DNA of 37,965 nt. It comes from CAYVGO01 sp964450725 (GTDB lineage Bacteria; Bacteroidota; Bacteroidia; Bacteroidales; UBA932). A program made the position numbers and the translations under genes. The notes beneath the pieces were generated by a model. That model was not told the origin of the DNA, did not search any database, and saw only the letters and a list, made by a program, of their open reading frames with translations. The stretch lies in contig CAYVGO010000018.1 in assembly GCA_964450725.1 (NCBI GenBank), positions 1 through 37,965 of the forward strand, written 5' to 3'. Positions within the stretch are counted from its first letter, which is position 1. The number at the start of each line of letters is the position of its first letter. Of this stretch, positions 26,333-34,139 are shown piece after piece.

Positions 26333-26392
26333 ATTGTTCAACTGTGTAATTGTTCAACTGTTGAATTGTTCAACTGTGTAATTGTTTAATTG
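26329..26392 (+). repeat. Octamer tandem array 1 (forward)
   Basis: Eight head-to-tail 8-bp units of the form NNNAAYTG (TTGAATTG, TTCAACTG, TGTAATTG, TTCAACTG, TTGAATTG, TTCAACTG, TGTAATTG, TTTAATTG). The first unit contains the TGA stop of the HTCS gene. Confidence 0.9.
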
Positions 26393-26419
26393 AAATACAG
26401 GAGGGAAATGCGGGGAACC
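26372..26419 (+). repeat. Left arm of a long inverted repeat bracketing the DUF6261-like gene
   Basis: The end of octamer array 1 plus the adjacent segment (AAATACAGGA, AAATGCGGG, AACC). It matches the reverse complement of 27836-27882 over about 48 bp with a few substitutions and one indel. Confidence 0.85.
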
Positions 26420-26420
26420 A

Positions 26421-26449
26421 TGTAGAGACGCATTGCATGAGTCTCCACA
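26421..26449. repeat. Imperfect palindrome (REP-like)
   Basis: TGTAGAGACGCAT (26421-26433) and ATGAGTCTCCACA (26437-26449) pair over 13 positions with two mismatches and a 3-nt loop. The TGTAGAGACGCA arm is similar to dispersed palindromes I recall from Bacteroidota genomes. Confidence 0.65.
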
Positions 26450-26533
26450 GTTGACAGCAATAGTACCCAAGACATTCTCTGATATAAGGCAATGGAAGAG
26501 CAGCAATAAAAGAAATTGGAACAGGTACTATTG

Positions 26534-26553
26534 CCGTTGCTTTTAAGCAACGG
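26534..26553. repeat. Perfect 9-bp palindrome
   Basis: CCGTTGCTT and AAGCAACGG flank a 2-nt TT centre. No T run follows. It is probably one of several dispersed palindromic repeats in this gap. Confidence 0.65.
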
Positions 26554-26577
26554 AGAAAAGGCAAACAAGTAACAATC

Positions 26578-26589
26578 GGGCTTTAGCCC
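26578..26589. repeat. Short palindrome GGGCT/AGCCC
   Basis: GGGCTTTAGCCC: 5-bp arms with a 2-nt centre. This type is common in Bacteroidota intergenic repeats. It lies 22 bp before the 43-bp tandem repeats. Confidence 0.5.
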
Positions 26590-26610
26590 ACTGAAAAATG
26601 GCGTTTAGAG

Positions 26611-26825
26611 GTGGAAAAAGTACTTCGCAGCCGTAGGAAGGTCGAATTTCCGGGTGGAAAAAGCACTTTGCAGCAGCAGGAAAGTCGAATTTCCGGGTGG
26701 AAAAAGCACTTCGCAGCCGTAGGAAGGTCGAATTTCCGGGTGGAAAAAGTACTTCGCAGCAGCAGGAAGGTCGAATTTCCGGGTGGAAAAAGTACTTCGC
26801 AGCAGCAGGAAGGTCGAATTTCCAA
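26611..26825 (+). repeat. Five tandem copies of a 43-bp unit
   Basis: Units begin GTGGAAAAAG at 26611, 26654, 26697, 26740 and 26783, exactly 43 bp apart, each ending in a GTCGAATTTCC block. Copies 1 and 3 carry GCAGCCGTAGG at the centre, copies 2, 4 and 5 GCAGCAGCAGG. The unit is not a multiple of three and leaves both strands open, so the 90- and 80-codon frames seen here are not taken as genes. Confidence 0.93.
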
Positions 26826-26895
26826 TGGGAAATGTGATTTTAGCGTAACAGTAAATAGGTTTTTAGATATTATTAATGATTAAAATGTATTGACT

Positions 26896-27627
26896 ATGGA
26901 AGAATTTCAAAAAATTAAAGTTGTCAAACTATCCAAGTTTAACAATGCCGAACACACAAACTTTATGACAAGTGTAGTAACGTATTTAGACCAAATTGGG
27001 GTCAACATTATCGGTATATCACCCGATATACTTGCGAAAATGAAAAGTAACTTAATGGTGATGTATGACGTAGTAACCCAAAGCAAGGTAAGTGTAGAGA
27101 CAAAAAGGCTGCATTGGATAGATAATCGACGGGATAATTTACATGTTCACCTGCTCACTATTATTCGCAACGCTGCGGCATCACCCATTGCCGAAGAACA
27201 GCAAGCGGGAATCCTTTTACAAGAGCAAATAAAGCCCTACACCGGATTGCACAGACTGCCCAACGACCAGCAAACCGTACAGGAAAGAGCATTAATTCTT
27301 GACCTTTCAAAGCCACAGTATCAAGAGGCTATTACTGCTTTACGATTAGGACAACTTATTGGAGAACTCTCTACTGTCAATGAAGAATATGCGACCCTGA
27401 GCATGGCAAGAAATGAGAATAAAGATGCTGCAAAATTACCCGACAGTAAAAGTATCAGAGCAGAGTTGGACAAGGCATATCAATACATTGCAGACATGGC
27501 ATTTGTTAGCAGTGTATCTAATCCCGGAGAAGAAATCAAAAAGTTTATCAACAATATCAACACGGCCATTGATACAGCCAACACTGCCTACAACCAACGC
27601 ACAGCACAAACTGCGAAAAAGGCTTAG
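26896..27627 (+). CDS. DUF6261-like protein
   Basis: 243 residues from the ATG at 26896; a TTG two codons earlier is less likely. No signal peptide or membrane segment. The start (VVKLSKFNNAEHTNFMTSVV), a central RRDN segment, a GQLIGELSTVNEEYATL helix and a final RAELDKAYQYIADM match the plan of DUF6261, an all-helical Bacteroidota family often present in several copies per genome. Function unknown. It is bracketed by inverted repeats and octamer arrays and splits an HTCS from its PUL, which suggests it came in as part of a mobile or expanding repeat unit. Its TAG stop overlaps a degenerate octamer. Confidence 0.75.
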   Translation: MEEFQKIKVVKLSKFNNAEHTNFMTSVVTYLDQIGVNIIGISPDILAKMKSNLMVMYDVVTQSKVSVETKRLHWIDNRRDNLHVHLLTIIRNAAASPIAEEQQAGILLQEQIKPYTGLHRLPNDQQTVQERALILDLSKPQYQEAITALRLGQLIGELSTVNEEYATLSMARNENKDAAKLPDSKSIRAELDKAYQYIADMAFVSSVSNPGEEIKKFINNINTAIDTANTAYNQRTAQTAKKA

Positions 27628-27702
27628 TTGTTCAACTGTGTAATTGTTGAACTGTTTAATTGTTCAATTGTTCAACTGTTTAATTGTTCAACTGTTTAAT
27701 TG
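27623..27702 (+). repeat. Octamer tandem array 2 (forward)
   Basis: Nine units from 27631 (TTCAACTG, TGTAATTG, TTGAACTG, TTTAATTG, TTCAATTG, TTCAACTG, TTTAATTG, TTCAACTG, TTTAATTG), preceded by a degenerate CTTAGTTG that contains the TAG stop of the DUF6261-like gene. Same orientation as array 1. Confidence 0.9.
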
Positions 27703-27755
27703 AAAGTTGAAAACGAAATACCGTCGGACGTGGCGGACATGTGGGACGGTGCGAA

Positions 27756-27803
27756 CAATTAAACAATTACACAGTTACACAATTCAACACTTACACAATT
27801 ACA
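27756..27803 (-). repeat. Octamer tandem array 3 (inverted)
   Basis: Six units in reverse orientation: CAATTAAA, CAATTACA, CAGTTACA, CAATTCAA, CACTTACA, CAATTACA. Together with array 2 it could fold into a long imperfect stem with a loop of about 53 nt. Confidence 0.88.
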
Positions 27804-27836
27804 GAGATTGCTTCGTCGTTCCTCCTCTCAATGACG
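27804..27836 (-). repeat. REP-like segment
   Basis: On the minus strand this begins CGTCATTGAGAGGAGG and ends GAAGCAATCTC, resembling a widely dispersed bacterial intergenic repeat (CGTCATTGCGAGG to GAAGCAATC). It sits between octamer array 3 and the right inverted-repeat arm. Confidence 0.6.
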
Positions 27837-27882
27837 GTTACCCGCATTTCTTCCTGTATTTCAATTCAACAATTACACAGTT
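27836..27882 (-). repeat. Right arm of the long inverted repeat
   Basis: Reverse complement of 26372-26419 with a few substitutions and one indel. The two arms point outward with their octamer arrays and enclose the DUF6261-like gene. Confidence 0.85.
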
Positions 27883-27909
27883 ACACAATTCAACAATTAC
27901 ACAGTTCAT
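27862..27909 (-). repeat. Octamer tandem array 4 (inverted)
   Basis: Five full reverse units (CAATTCAA, CAATTACA, CAGTTACA, CAATTCAA, CAATTACA) and a partial sixth ending 31 bp before the susC ATG. Confidence 0.88.
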
Positions 27910-27940
27910 GTTTTTTTATTAACAAATTCATTATTATTTT

Positions 27941-30900
27941 ATGAAACACAAAAGAAACAATGTTTTTCGGATTAACCGACTGTCCAAGGTACTGCTATTG
28001 TTATGCTTTTTGGGTACTGCTATGATTACACAGGCACAAACGGCTATTGAGGGTATTGTGCGAGATGTAAATCAAGAACCGCTAGTGGGTGTCAGTATTA
28101 TTGTCAAGGGTACTACAGCGGGGTCAATTACCGATAATGACGGTAAGTTCACTATTAATGCTGCCGCAGGAGCAACATTAGAATTTTCAAGCGTAGGGTA
28201 TGTTACACAAACCATAGCCGCAGCCAATAATATGGAAGTGGTGCTTGTAGAAGATGCTCAACAGATTGATGATGTGGTCGTGGTGGGATATGGAGTTCAA
28301 AAGAAAAGTGTAGTAACCGCAGCGATTAGTCGTGTTACGGCAGAACAATTAACCAGTCAAAAACCTTCGCGGGTAGAAGATGTATTGAAGGGTAAAATTT
28401 CAGGAGTACAGATTACTCAAAGTTCAGGACAACCCGGCTCTGATTCTAAAATCCGTATTCGCGGGGTGGGTACTGTCAACAATAGCGACCCGTTGTTTAT
28501 TGTTGACGGTATGCCAGTTGACGGAGGTATTATCTATCTTAATCCTGCCGATATTGAATCTGTAGAAATTTTGAAAGATGCTGCATCCGGTGCTATCTAT
28601 GGAGCCCGTGCCGCCAATGGTGTAATTTTGGTTACTACAAAAACAGGTAGCATTGGAAAAACAAATGTAAACTACAATTTCAGTTACGGATGGCAAAATC
28701 CATGGAAATTGAAGAGCATGTTAGATGCCAAAGAATACATGGTGATTCGTAATGAACAATATATTAATGATGGTGAATCGCCTTACTATACTCCTCAACA
28801 AATTGCCGATGCCGGTAGCGGTACAAACTGGCAAAAAGAGACATTCAATTTCAATGCTCCGGTACAGAATCATCAAATCAGTGTCAATGGAGGTAATCAA
28901 AAAGTACAGTACTTTGTCTCTTTCGGATACTTTGATCAAGAGGGTATTGTAGGAGGAAATTACGGATTATCAAATTATAAGAGGTACAGTCTTCGCAGTA
29001 ATTCCACTTATACAGTTTTTGATGAAACAAAAAGTCGCAGTTTTCTTAATGTATTAAAAATAGGAGTCAATGCCGGATACTCCAGAGGTAAATCTACAGG
29101 ATTGGAAACCAATTCTGAATTTGGTTCTGTATTGGGAAGTGCTTTAGCCTTCTCTCCCTTAGTGCGGGTATATGCCGATGATACGGAGGTAGAAAATATC
29201 TTAAGAGCACATCCTTATGCGGTGAAAGATAAAAATGGCAGAATATTTTCGTTGCCTCCCGACGGCTTTCAGGAGATAGCCAATCCTGTAGCGATGTTGA
29301 ACAGACCTTATGCCGATAAAAACAATGAAGATAAATTGGTAGGTACATTGTGGGCAGAATTAGACATTTACCAAGGCTTAAAGTTCAAGAGTAGTTATGG
29401 TTTTGATTTGGCTTTTTGGGGGAATGACGGCTACCAATATCCTCATTTTTTGGCAACTCAAGGTAAAGATATTACCCAAAGTTCGGTTTGGAGTTCCATG
29501 AACAGAGGTTATAAATGGCAAATAGAAAATGTACTGTCTTATAACAAAACTTTTGCCGAACTTCATAATCTTACGGTAGTATTGGGACAGTCTGCACAAG
29601 AATATACTTATAGAAACGTTGGGGGTACAGATTATGATTTGATAGACACTAATCCTATACACGCCAATATCAATTCTGCCATAGCCGATGAAAAATATTC
29701 TAAACTGTATGGCGGTACGGGAGGTTATACTGCGGCTACTTTAGCCTCTTATTTCGGCAGGTTAGATTACAACTTTGCAGAGCGTTATATTTTTCAGTTT
29801 ACACTGCGGGGTGATGGTTCTTCAAATTTTGGCGCCAACAACAAGTGGGGGATTTTTCCCGCCGCATCATTAGGTTGGAATATAACCAATGAAAGTTTTA
29901 TGGAAAGTCGTCCGAAAGAAATCAGTTTGGTAAAACTGCGTGGAAGTTGGGGACGAAACGGTAACGAACGTATTGCAGGATTTACTTATACATCATTATT
30001 AGACGGTGGACAAAATTATTATTTTGGCGGCGGATACAGTATTGCTGATAAAGCCAACAATGGTGTATTACAATACGGTACATCACCCGGAGCATTGGCA
30101 AATCCGGACATTAAATGGGAGGAGTCAGAACAATTAAATATCGGTATTGATACTCGATTTTTCAATAATGCCCTCAGTTTTACTTTCGACTACTTTACTA
30201 AAAAAACCAATGGCATGTTGATTACTCAACCAATTCCTTCTTACGTAGGGCAGTCTGCTCCGACAGGTAATGTGGGCGATATGCAAAACTGGGGATTAGA
30301 ATTTGAAGTGGGTTGGAAACAGACAATAGGAGATTTTAGTTACAACCTTTCTGCCAATGCTTCTTACTTACAGAATAAGTTGGTCAATCTGGGGAATGCT
30401 TCAGGGGAAAGTATTTATGAAAGCAGTGGTGCTACCGGAGTGGGTAGTTATGTAAAAGGTAAAAATGGTGATGTATTTCCTTATTTCTACGGTTATAAAA
30501 CTGATGGTGTTTTCCAAAATCAAGCAGAAATTAATGCTTATAAAAACAGTGCCGGAGAATTACTGCAACCTAAAGCACAACCCGGAGATGTCAGATTTGT
30601 TGACTTTAACCAAGATGGAAAAATTAATGATGATGATAAAACAAAAATCGGAAAAGGAACTCCGGATTGGGTCTTCGGATTTACAGCATCATTAGAATGG
30701 AAAGGAATTGATTTGAATTTATTCTTTCAAGGATCGGCAGGAAATGACATTTTTGACTTGTCGCAGCGTGGAGATATACCCGGAATTAATCGTCCAACAT
30801 GGATTTTAGAACGCTGGCATGGAGAAGGAACTTCAAACCGTATTCCTCGTATGACGGCAAAAAATCCCAATGGAAACTGGGCATCTTCTGACTTGTATAT

Positions 30901-31147
30901 TAAAGACGGTTCTTATCTTCGATTGAAAGGAGTACAGTTAGGTTATACTCTTCCCCAAGATTGGACACAAAAAATTGCCATACAAAAGTTCAGGATATTT
31001 GTGTCAGGAGAAAATTTACTCACTTTTACCAAATATGATGGTTTTGAGCCTGAATTAGCCGCAGGAGGATTTACTACGATGGGTGTTGATAAAGGAATTT
31101 ATCCCCAATCTCGGACTTTTTCCATAGGAGCCAACATTACTTTCTAA
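27941..31147 (+). CDS. SusC/RagA-family TonB-dependent outer-membrane transporter
   Basis: 1068 residues, typical length. Signal peptide ending ITQAQ (about residue 33); carboxypeptidase-regulatory-like domain about 34-105 (IEGIVRDVNQEPLVGVSIIV); TonB box DDVVVVGYG (110-118); plug domain about 122-240 with IRIRGVGTVNNSDPLFIVDG and YGARAANGVILVTT; 22-strand barrel thereafter, ending FSIGANITF with the C-terminal Phe needed for outer-membrane insertion. With the SusD lipoprotein 19 bp downstream it forms the import complex for glucan oligosaccharides, powered by TonB-ExbBD. It opens the PUL operon, but no promoter consensus is visible in front of it. Confidence 0.97.
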   Translation: MKHKRNNVFRINRLSKVLLLLCFLGTAMITQAQTAIEGIVRDVNQEPLVGVSIIVKGTTAGSITDNDGKFTINAAAGATLEFSSVGYVTQTIAAANNMEVVLVEDAQQIDDVVVVGYGVQKKSVVTAAISRVTAEQLTSQKPSRVEDVLKGKISGVQITQSSGQPGSDSKIRIRGVGTVNNSDPLFIVDGMPVDGGIIYLNPADIESVEILKDAASGAIYGARAANGVILVTTKTGSIGKTNVNYNFSYGWQNPWKLKSMLDAKEYMVIRNEQYINDGESPYYTPQQIADAGSGTNWQKETFNFNAPVQNHQISVNGGNQKVQYFVSFGYFDQEGIVGGNYGLSNYKRYSLRSNSTYTVFDETKSRSFLNVLKIGVNAGYSRGKSTGLETNSEFGSVLGSALAFSPLVRVYADDTEVENILRAHPYAVKDKNGRIFSLPPDGFQEIANPVAMLNRPYADKNNEDKLVGTLWAELDIYQGLKFKSSYGFDLAFWGNDGYQYPHFLATQGKDITQSSVWSSMNRGYKWQIENVLSYNKTFAELHNLTVVLGQSAQEYTYRNVGGTDYDLIDTNPIHANINSAIADEKYSKLYGGTGGYTAATLASYFGRLDYNFAERYIFQFTLRGDGSSNFGANNKWGIFPAASLGWNITNESFMESRPKEISLVKLRGSWGRNGNERIAGFTYTSLLDGGQNYYFGGGYSIADKANNGVLQYGTSPGALANPDIKWEESEQLNIGIDTRFFNNALSFTFDYFTKKTNGMLITQPIPSYVGQSAPTGNVGDMQNWGLEFEVGWKQTIGDFSYNLSANASYLQNKLVNLGNASGESIYESSGATGVGSYVKGKNGDVFPYFYGYKTDGVFQNQAEINAYKNSAGELLQPKAQPGDVRFVDFNQDGKINDDDKTKIGKGTPDWVFGFTASLEWKGIDLNLFFQGSAGNDIFDLSQRGDIPGINRPTWILERWHGEGTSNRIPRMTAKNPNGNWASSDLYIKDGSYLRLKGVQLGYTLPQDWTQKIAIQKFRIFVSGENLLTFTKYDGFEPELAAGGFTTMGVDKGIYPQSRTFSIGANITF

Positions 31148-31166
31148 CCTTATAAACTACAATAAT

Positions 31167-32678
31167 ATGAAACGAAATAAATTATTTATTTTGATAGCCT
31201 TTGTAGGCTTATCTATATTGATTTCTTGCGGTGATGATTTTTTAACCGTAGAGTCAACCGAAAAATTACAATCAGACGGTAGTGCCACAGAAGCATCTAT
31301 ATTGTCGAGTTTGGGAGCCACTTATCAAATTTTGTTATTTGACAGTTATGCCAATCAAAATTACAACAGTATTGTTTTGGTTTCAGATCTTCGCTCAGAC
31401 GATATTTATAAAGGTGGCGGAGATGCCGGAGATCAGGGACAACTCTACAAATTATCTCAATTTCAGGTTTCACCGACCGAAAATTTAGATGGCTTATGGA
31501 GTATTTTATATTCAGGAATTGCTCGTGCCAATAATACTCTCATTGCTTGTAATAACGCTACGGGTGTTACTACTGAGAAATTAGAGCAATATAAAGCAGA
31601 AGCCCATTTTCTAAGAGCTTATTACTATCATTGGCTATGGAAACTTTGGGGAAATGTACCATATTTTGATAAACCTTTGACGGCACCTTACATGGCAAAA
31701 CAGATAACGGCAGACCAATTGTACATTAAAATTATGGAAGATGTAAATTTTGCCGCTACTGACGGGAAGTTACCCATGAAAACAACCGGACCAGATTTAG
31801 GACGGGTTTCTCAAGCTACTGCCATTATGTTAAAATCAAGGGTGGTGATGTATCAGAAAGATAATACTAAATACAATGAAGTCGTTGCCGATTTGGCAAA
31901 GGTTATCAATGCTGACTATGAACTATTTGCTGACTTTGATAAAATGTGGAACGACGAAAATGAGTTTTGTGTTGAATCTATTTTTGAAAGTAATCAAATT
32001 CCTGAAGGTAAAACATGGGGGAGTGGTTGGCAAGGATATGGTACCAATTTGCCCGCCTTTATTTCGCCGAACGGCTTAGATGATCCTGCCAAAATATTTA
32101 AAGGAGGGTGGGGATTTGGACCTGTAAGAGTTGCTGCCACTGAAATCTATGAACTCGGAGATAAGCGTAAAAATGGATCTATCAACGATTGGACTGGTGT
32201 AACATATACTCCTCGCTATCAGAACACGGGCTACTTTTTGCGTAAATATGCTGCTCGGGTAGGATATAATGATTTACCCGGAGATCAAGACCTGAATTAT
32301 GCTAACAATGTAAGGATTTTCCGCTATGCTGAAGCATTATTGAATTATGCAGATTTGATTGTTATTGGTGGTGCGACAGAAACAGCAGGAGTTTCGGCAC
32401 AAACGTGTTTAGACAGAATTCGAAAACGTGCTTTTGGAACAGATAACAGTATTCCGGCCACTATCGAAAATATAAAAAAAGAACGTCGTCGTGAGTTTTT
32501 AGGTGAAGGTATTCGCTTTTGGGATATTGTCCGTTGGGGAGATACCAATTTATTGAATGATAATGATGAATTATCTAATCGTACATGGAAACAGAGTCAA
32601 AAATATTTACCTATTCCTGATAGCGAAATTCAGAAAACAAAAGGTACTGAATTTGAACTCACACAAAATCCATATTAA
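31167..32678 (+). CDS. RagB/SusD-family outer-membrane lipoprotein
   Basis: 503 residues. Lipobox ILISC (Cys21) followed by GDDF, the usual surface-export-like acidic start. The N-terminal SusD-like region contains the TPR helices (YKAEAHFLRAYYYHWLWKLW, about 144-163, is the family's hallmark stretch). The C-terminal RagB/SusD domain includes the RRREFLGEGIRFWDIVRWG motif near residue 437. It forms the lid over the SusC barrel and captures glycan at the cell surface. It starts 19 bp after susC and shares its mRNA. Confidence 0.97.
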   Translation: MKRNKLFILIAFVGLSILISCGDDFLTVESTEKLQSDGSATEASILSSLGATYQILLFDSYANQNYNSIVLVSDLRSDDIYKGGGDAGDQGQLYKLSQFQVSPTENLDGLWSILYSGIARANNTLIACNNATGVTTEKLEQYKAEAHFLRAYYYHWLWKLWGNVPYFDKPLTAPYMAKQITADQLYIKIMEDVNFAATDGKLPMKTTGPDLGRVSQATAIMLKSRVVMYQKDNTKYNEVVADLAKVINADYELFADFDKMWNDENEFCVESIFESNQIPEGKTWGSGWQGYGTNLPAFISPNGLDDPAKIFKGGWGFGPVRVAATEIYELGDKRKNGSINDWTGVTYTPRYQNTGYFLRKYAARVGYNDLPGDQDLNYANNVRIFRYAEALLNYADLIVIGGATETAGVSAQTCLDRIRKRAFGTDNSIPATIENIKKERRREFLGEGIRFWDIVRWGDTNLLNDNDELSNRTWKQSQKYLPIPDSEIQKTKGTEFELTQNPY

Positions 32679-32696
32679 CATTTTAACTTCAACATT

Positions 32697-34130
32697 ATGA
32701 AAAAATATTTTAGATTTTATTCAATAATTACAGCACTGCTATTCATTTTTTTTGCATGTGCAGAAGACTACAAACTTGATGTGGTTGACCTTACAGCAGA
32801 CGATGTTACATTAACTGCCGTAAAATCTACTACAAGTGATAATATTTATACTTTTTCCGTAATCTCAAAAGCACCTGTAACTGTAAAGTGGAATTTGGGA
32901 AATGAGGTAACCGGAAGTGGTACTAAAATTACAGGTACGTACATTGAGAAAGGAACTTATACCGTAAAAGCAGTCGTTTCCGGTGCTACTGCTACCGTTA
33001 CAAAAACGGTTCAAGTAACCATCGCTAACGACGATTTTGGATTGATCAATACACCAATTTATACAGCTTTAACCGGAGGTATTGAAAATACAGCAGGAAA
33101 AACTTGGGTAGTGGCACAATATCTTAAAGCACATTTTGGTATTGGTCCCGCCGATGAAGATACCCCAAGTTGGTGGGCCGCTGCCCCAATGGATAAAGAA
33201 GGTACTGCTTTGTATGAACAAAAATACACTTTTTATCAAAATGGATTAAAGATGAAGTGGGAGAATCAAGGATATGTTTACACCAATGAAGCGGGTAAAA
33301 ATGCTTTGGGAAGTATTGATACTCTTGAAAACCCCGGTGGAAAAGGTGATTTTAATGTAAAATATGTTCCTAAAACAGATTTATACTCTTTTACACTAAA
33401 TGAATCTGACATGACATTAACCTTGAGTGATCATGCTATTTTTGCCCATTATGCAGGTACAAGTACTTATGAAATTTTGAGTATTACTGAAAATGAAATG
33501 CACTTGCGATATGCAAGTACTGTACAGGTTGGGAATATATGGTATTTAATATTAGTACCTGAAGATAAAAACGTAGCACCGCCGGTAGTCGTAAAAGCCG
33601 TGCCTTTATCAGAAGACTTTGAAGGTACAACTGCCAAAGTAGTATTTAAGTCAGAAGATATGGGTACATTGTCAAAGGTTGTGGATAATCCTGTACCTCT
33701 ACCTGACAATATATCAGATAAAGTATATCGCTACCAGAAGAGTACCGCATTTTATAGCAATTTGTCTTTTACGGCACCAGATTATAAGTTTGATTTAACT
33801 ACTCAAAATAAAATAAAAGTCAAAGTTTTTATTCCCTCTTATAACGACTATGCTACAGAAAATGAGATTGCCGGAGACTGGATTACGAATAACAAACTAT
33901 TACCTCAATTAGCCATTAAATTACAAAATAGTGATGCCGGAGATAATGCTTGGCAAACGCAAACACAAATTATACAAACTGTCGATAAAGATAAATGGGT
34001 AGAATTGATATTTGATTTCAGCACTGTAAGTGCTAATAGAGTATATGACAAAATTGTTATTCAATTTGGAGATGAAGGACACGCCGGTACAGGTATTTTC
34101 TTCTTTGACGATTTTCAATTTACCAATTAA
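32697..34130 (+). CDS. PKD-domain surface glycan-binding lipoprotein (SGBP-B position)
   Basis: 477 residues. Lipobox IFFAC (Cys21). A PKD/Ig-like domain spans about 28-110 (VTVKWNLGNEVTGSG, then YIEKGTYTVKAVVS). A central domain of about 117-300 contains many Trp and Tyr residues (KTWVVAQY, TPSWWAAAP). The C-terminal part (about 303-477) looks like a beta-jelly-roll carbohydrate-binding module ending GIFFFDDFQF. No catalytic motif is visible. Its place directly after SusD and before GH16 fits a surface glycan-binding protein that recruits the polysaccharide. A strong hairpin lies just after its stop. Confidence 0.85.
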   Translation: MKKYFRFYSIITALLFIFFACAEDYKLDVVDLTADDVTLTAVKSTTSDNIYTFSVISKAPVTVKWNLGNEVTGSGTKITGTYIEKGTYTVKAVVSGATATVTKTVQVTIANDDFGLINTPIYTALTGGIENTAGKTWVVAQYLKAHFGIGPADEDTPSWWAAAPMDKEGTALYEQKYTFYQNGLKMKWENQGYVYTNEAGKNALGSIDTLENPGGKGDFNVKYVPKTDLYSFTLNESDMTLTLSDHAIFAHYAGTSTYEILSITENEMHLRYASTVQVGNIWYLILVPEDKNVAPPVVVKAVPLSEDFEGTTAKVVFKSEDMGTLSKVVDNPVPLPDNISDKVYRYQKSTAFYSNLSFTAPDYKFDLTTQNKIKVKVFIPSYNDYATENEIAGDWITNNKLLPQLAIKLQNSDAGDNAWQTQTQIIQTVDKDKWVELIFDFSTVSANRVYDKIVIQFGDEGHAGTGIFFFDDFQFTN

Positions 34131-34139
34131 ACTCAAAAT

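Larger units (their letters stand above)
26333..26895. other. 563-bp repeat-filled gap between the HTCS and DUF6261-like genes
   Basis: The gap holds, in order, an octamer array, the left inverted-repeat arm, three palindromes, the 43-bp tandem repeats and a small hairpin ATTTCC/GGAAAT at 26818-26833. No TAnnTTTG promoter element is present on the plus strand. Confidence 0.75.
27628..27940. other. 313-bp gap before susC made of repeats
   Basis: It contains octamer arrays 2, 3 and 4, a weak hairpin ACCGTC/GACGGT (27720-27750), a REP-like segment and the right inverted-repeat arm. The tetramer TTTG does not occur on the plus strand, so no consensus promoter for susC can be assigned. Confidence 0.75.

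Noticed and set aside
26611..26883. 90-codon plus-strand and 80-codon minus-strand frames over the 43-bp repeats
   Set aside because: Period 43 is not a multiple of three, both strands are open only because of composition, and no start signal or family match is seen.
26896..27627. Transposase or integrase in the inverted-repeat cassette
   Set aside because: The encoded protein shows no catalytic triad or DNA-binding motif of known transposases and fits a DUF6261-like helical family.
26329..27909. CRISPR array
   Set aside because: The octamers are contiguous without spacers, the 43-bp units are direct tandem copies without unique spacers, and no cas gene is present.
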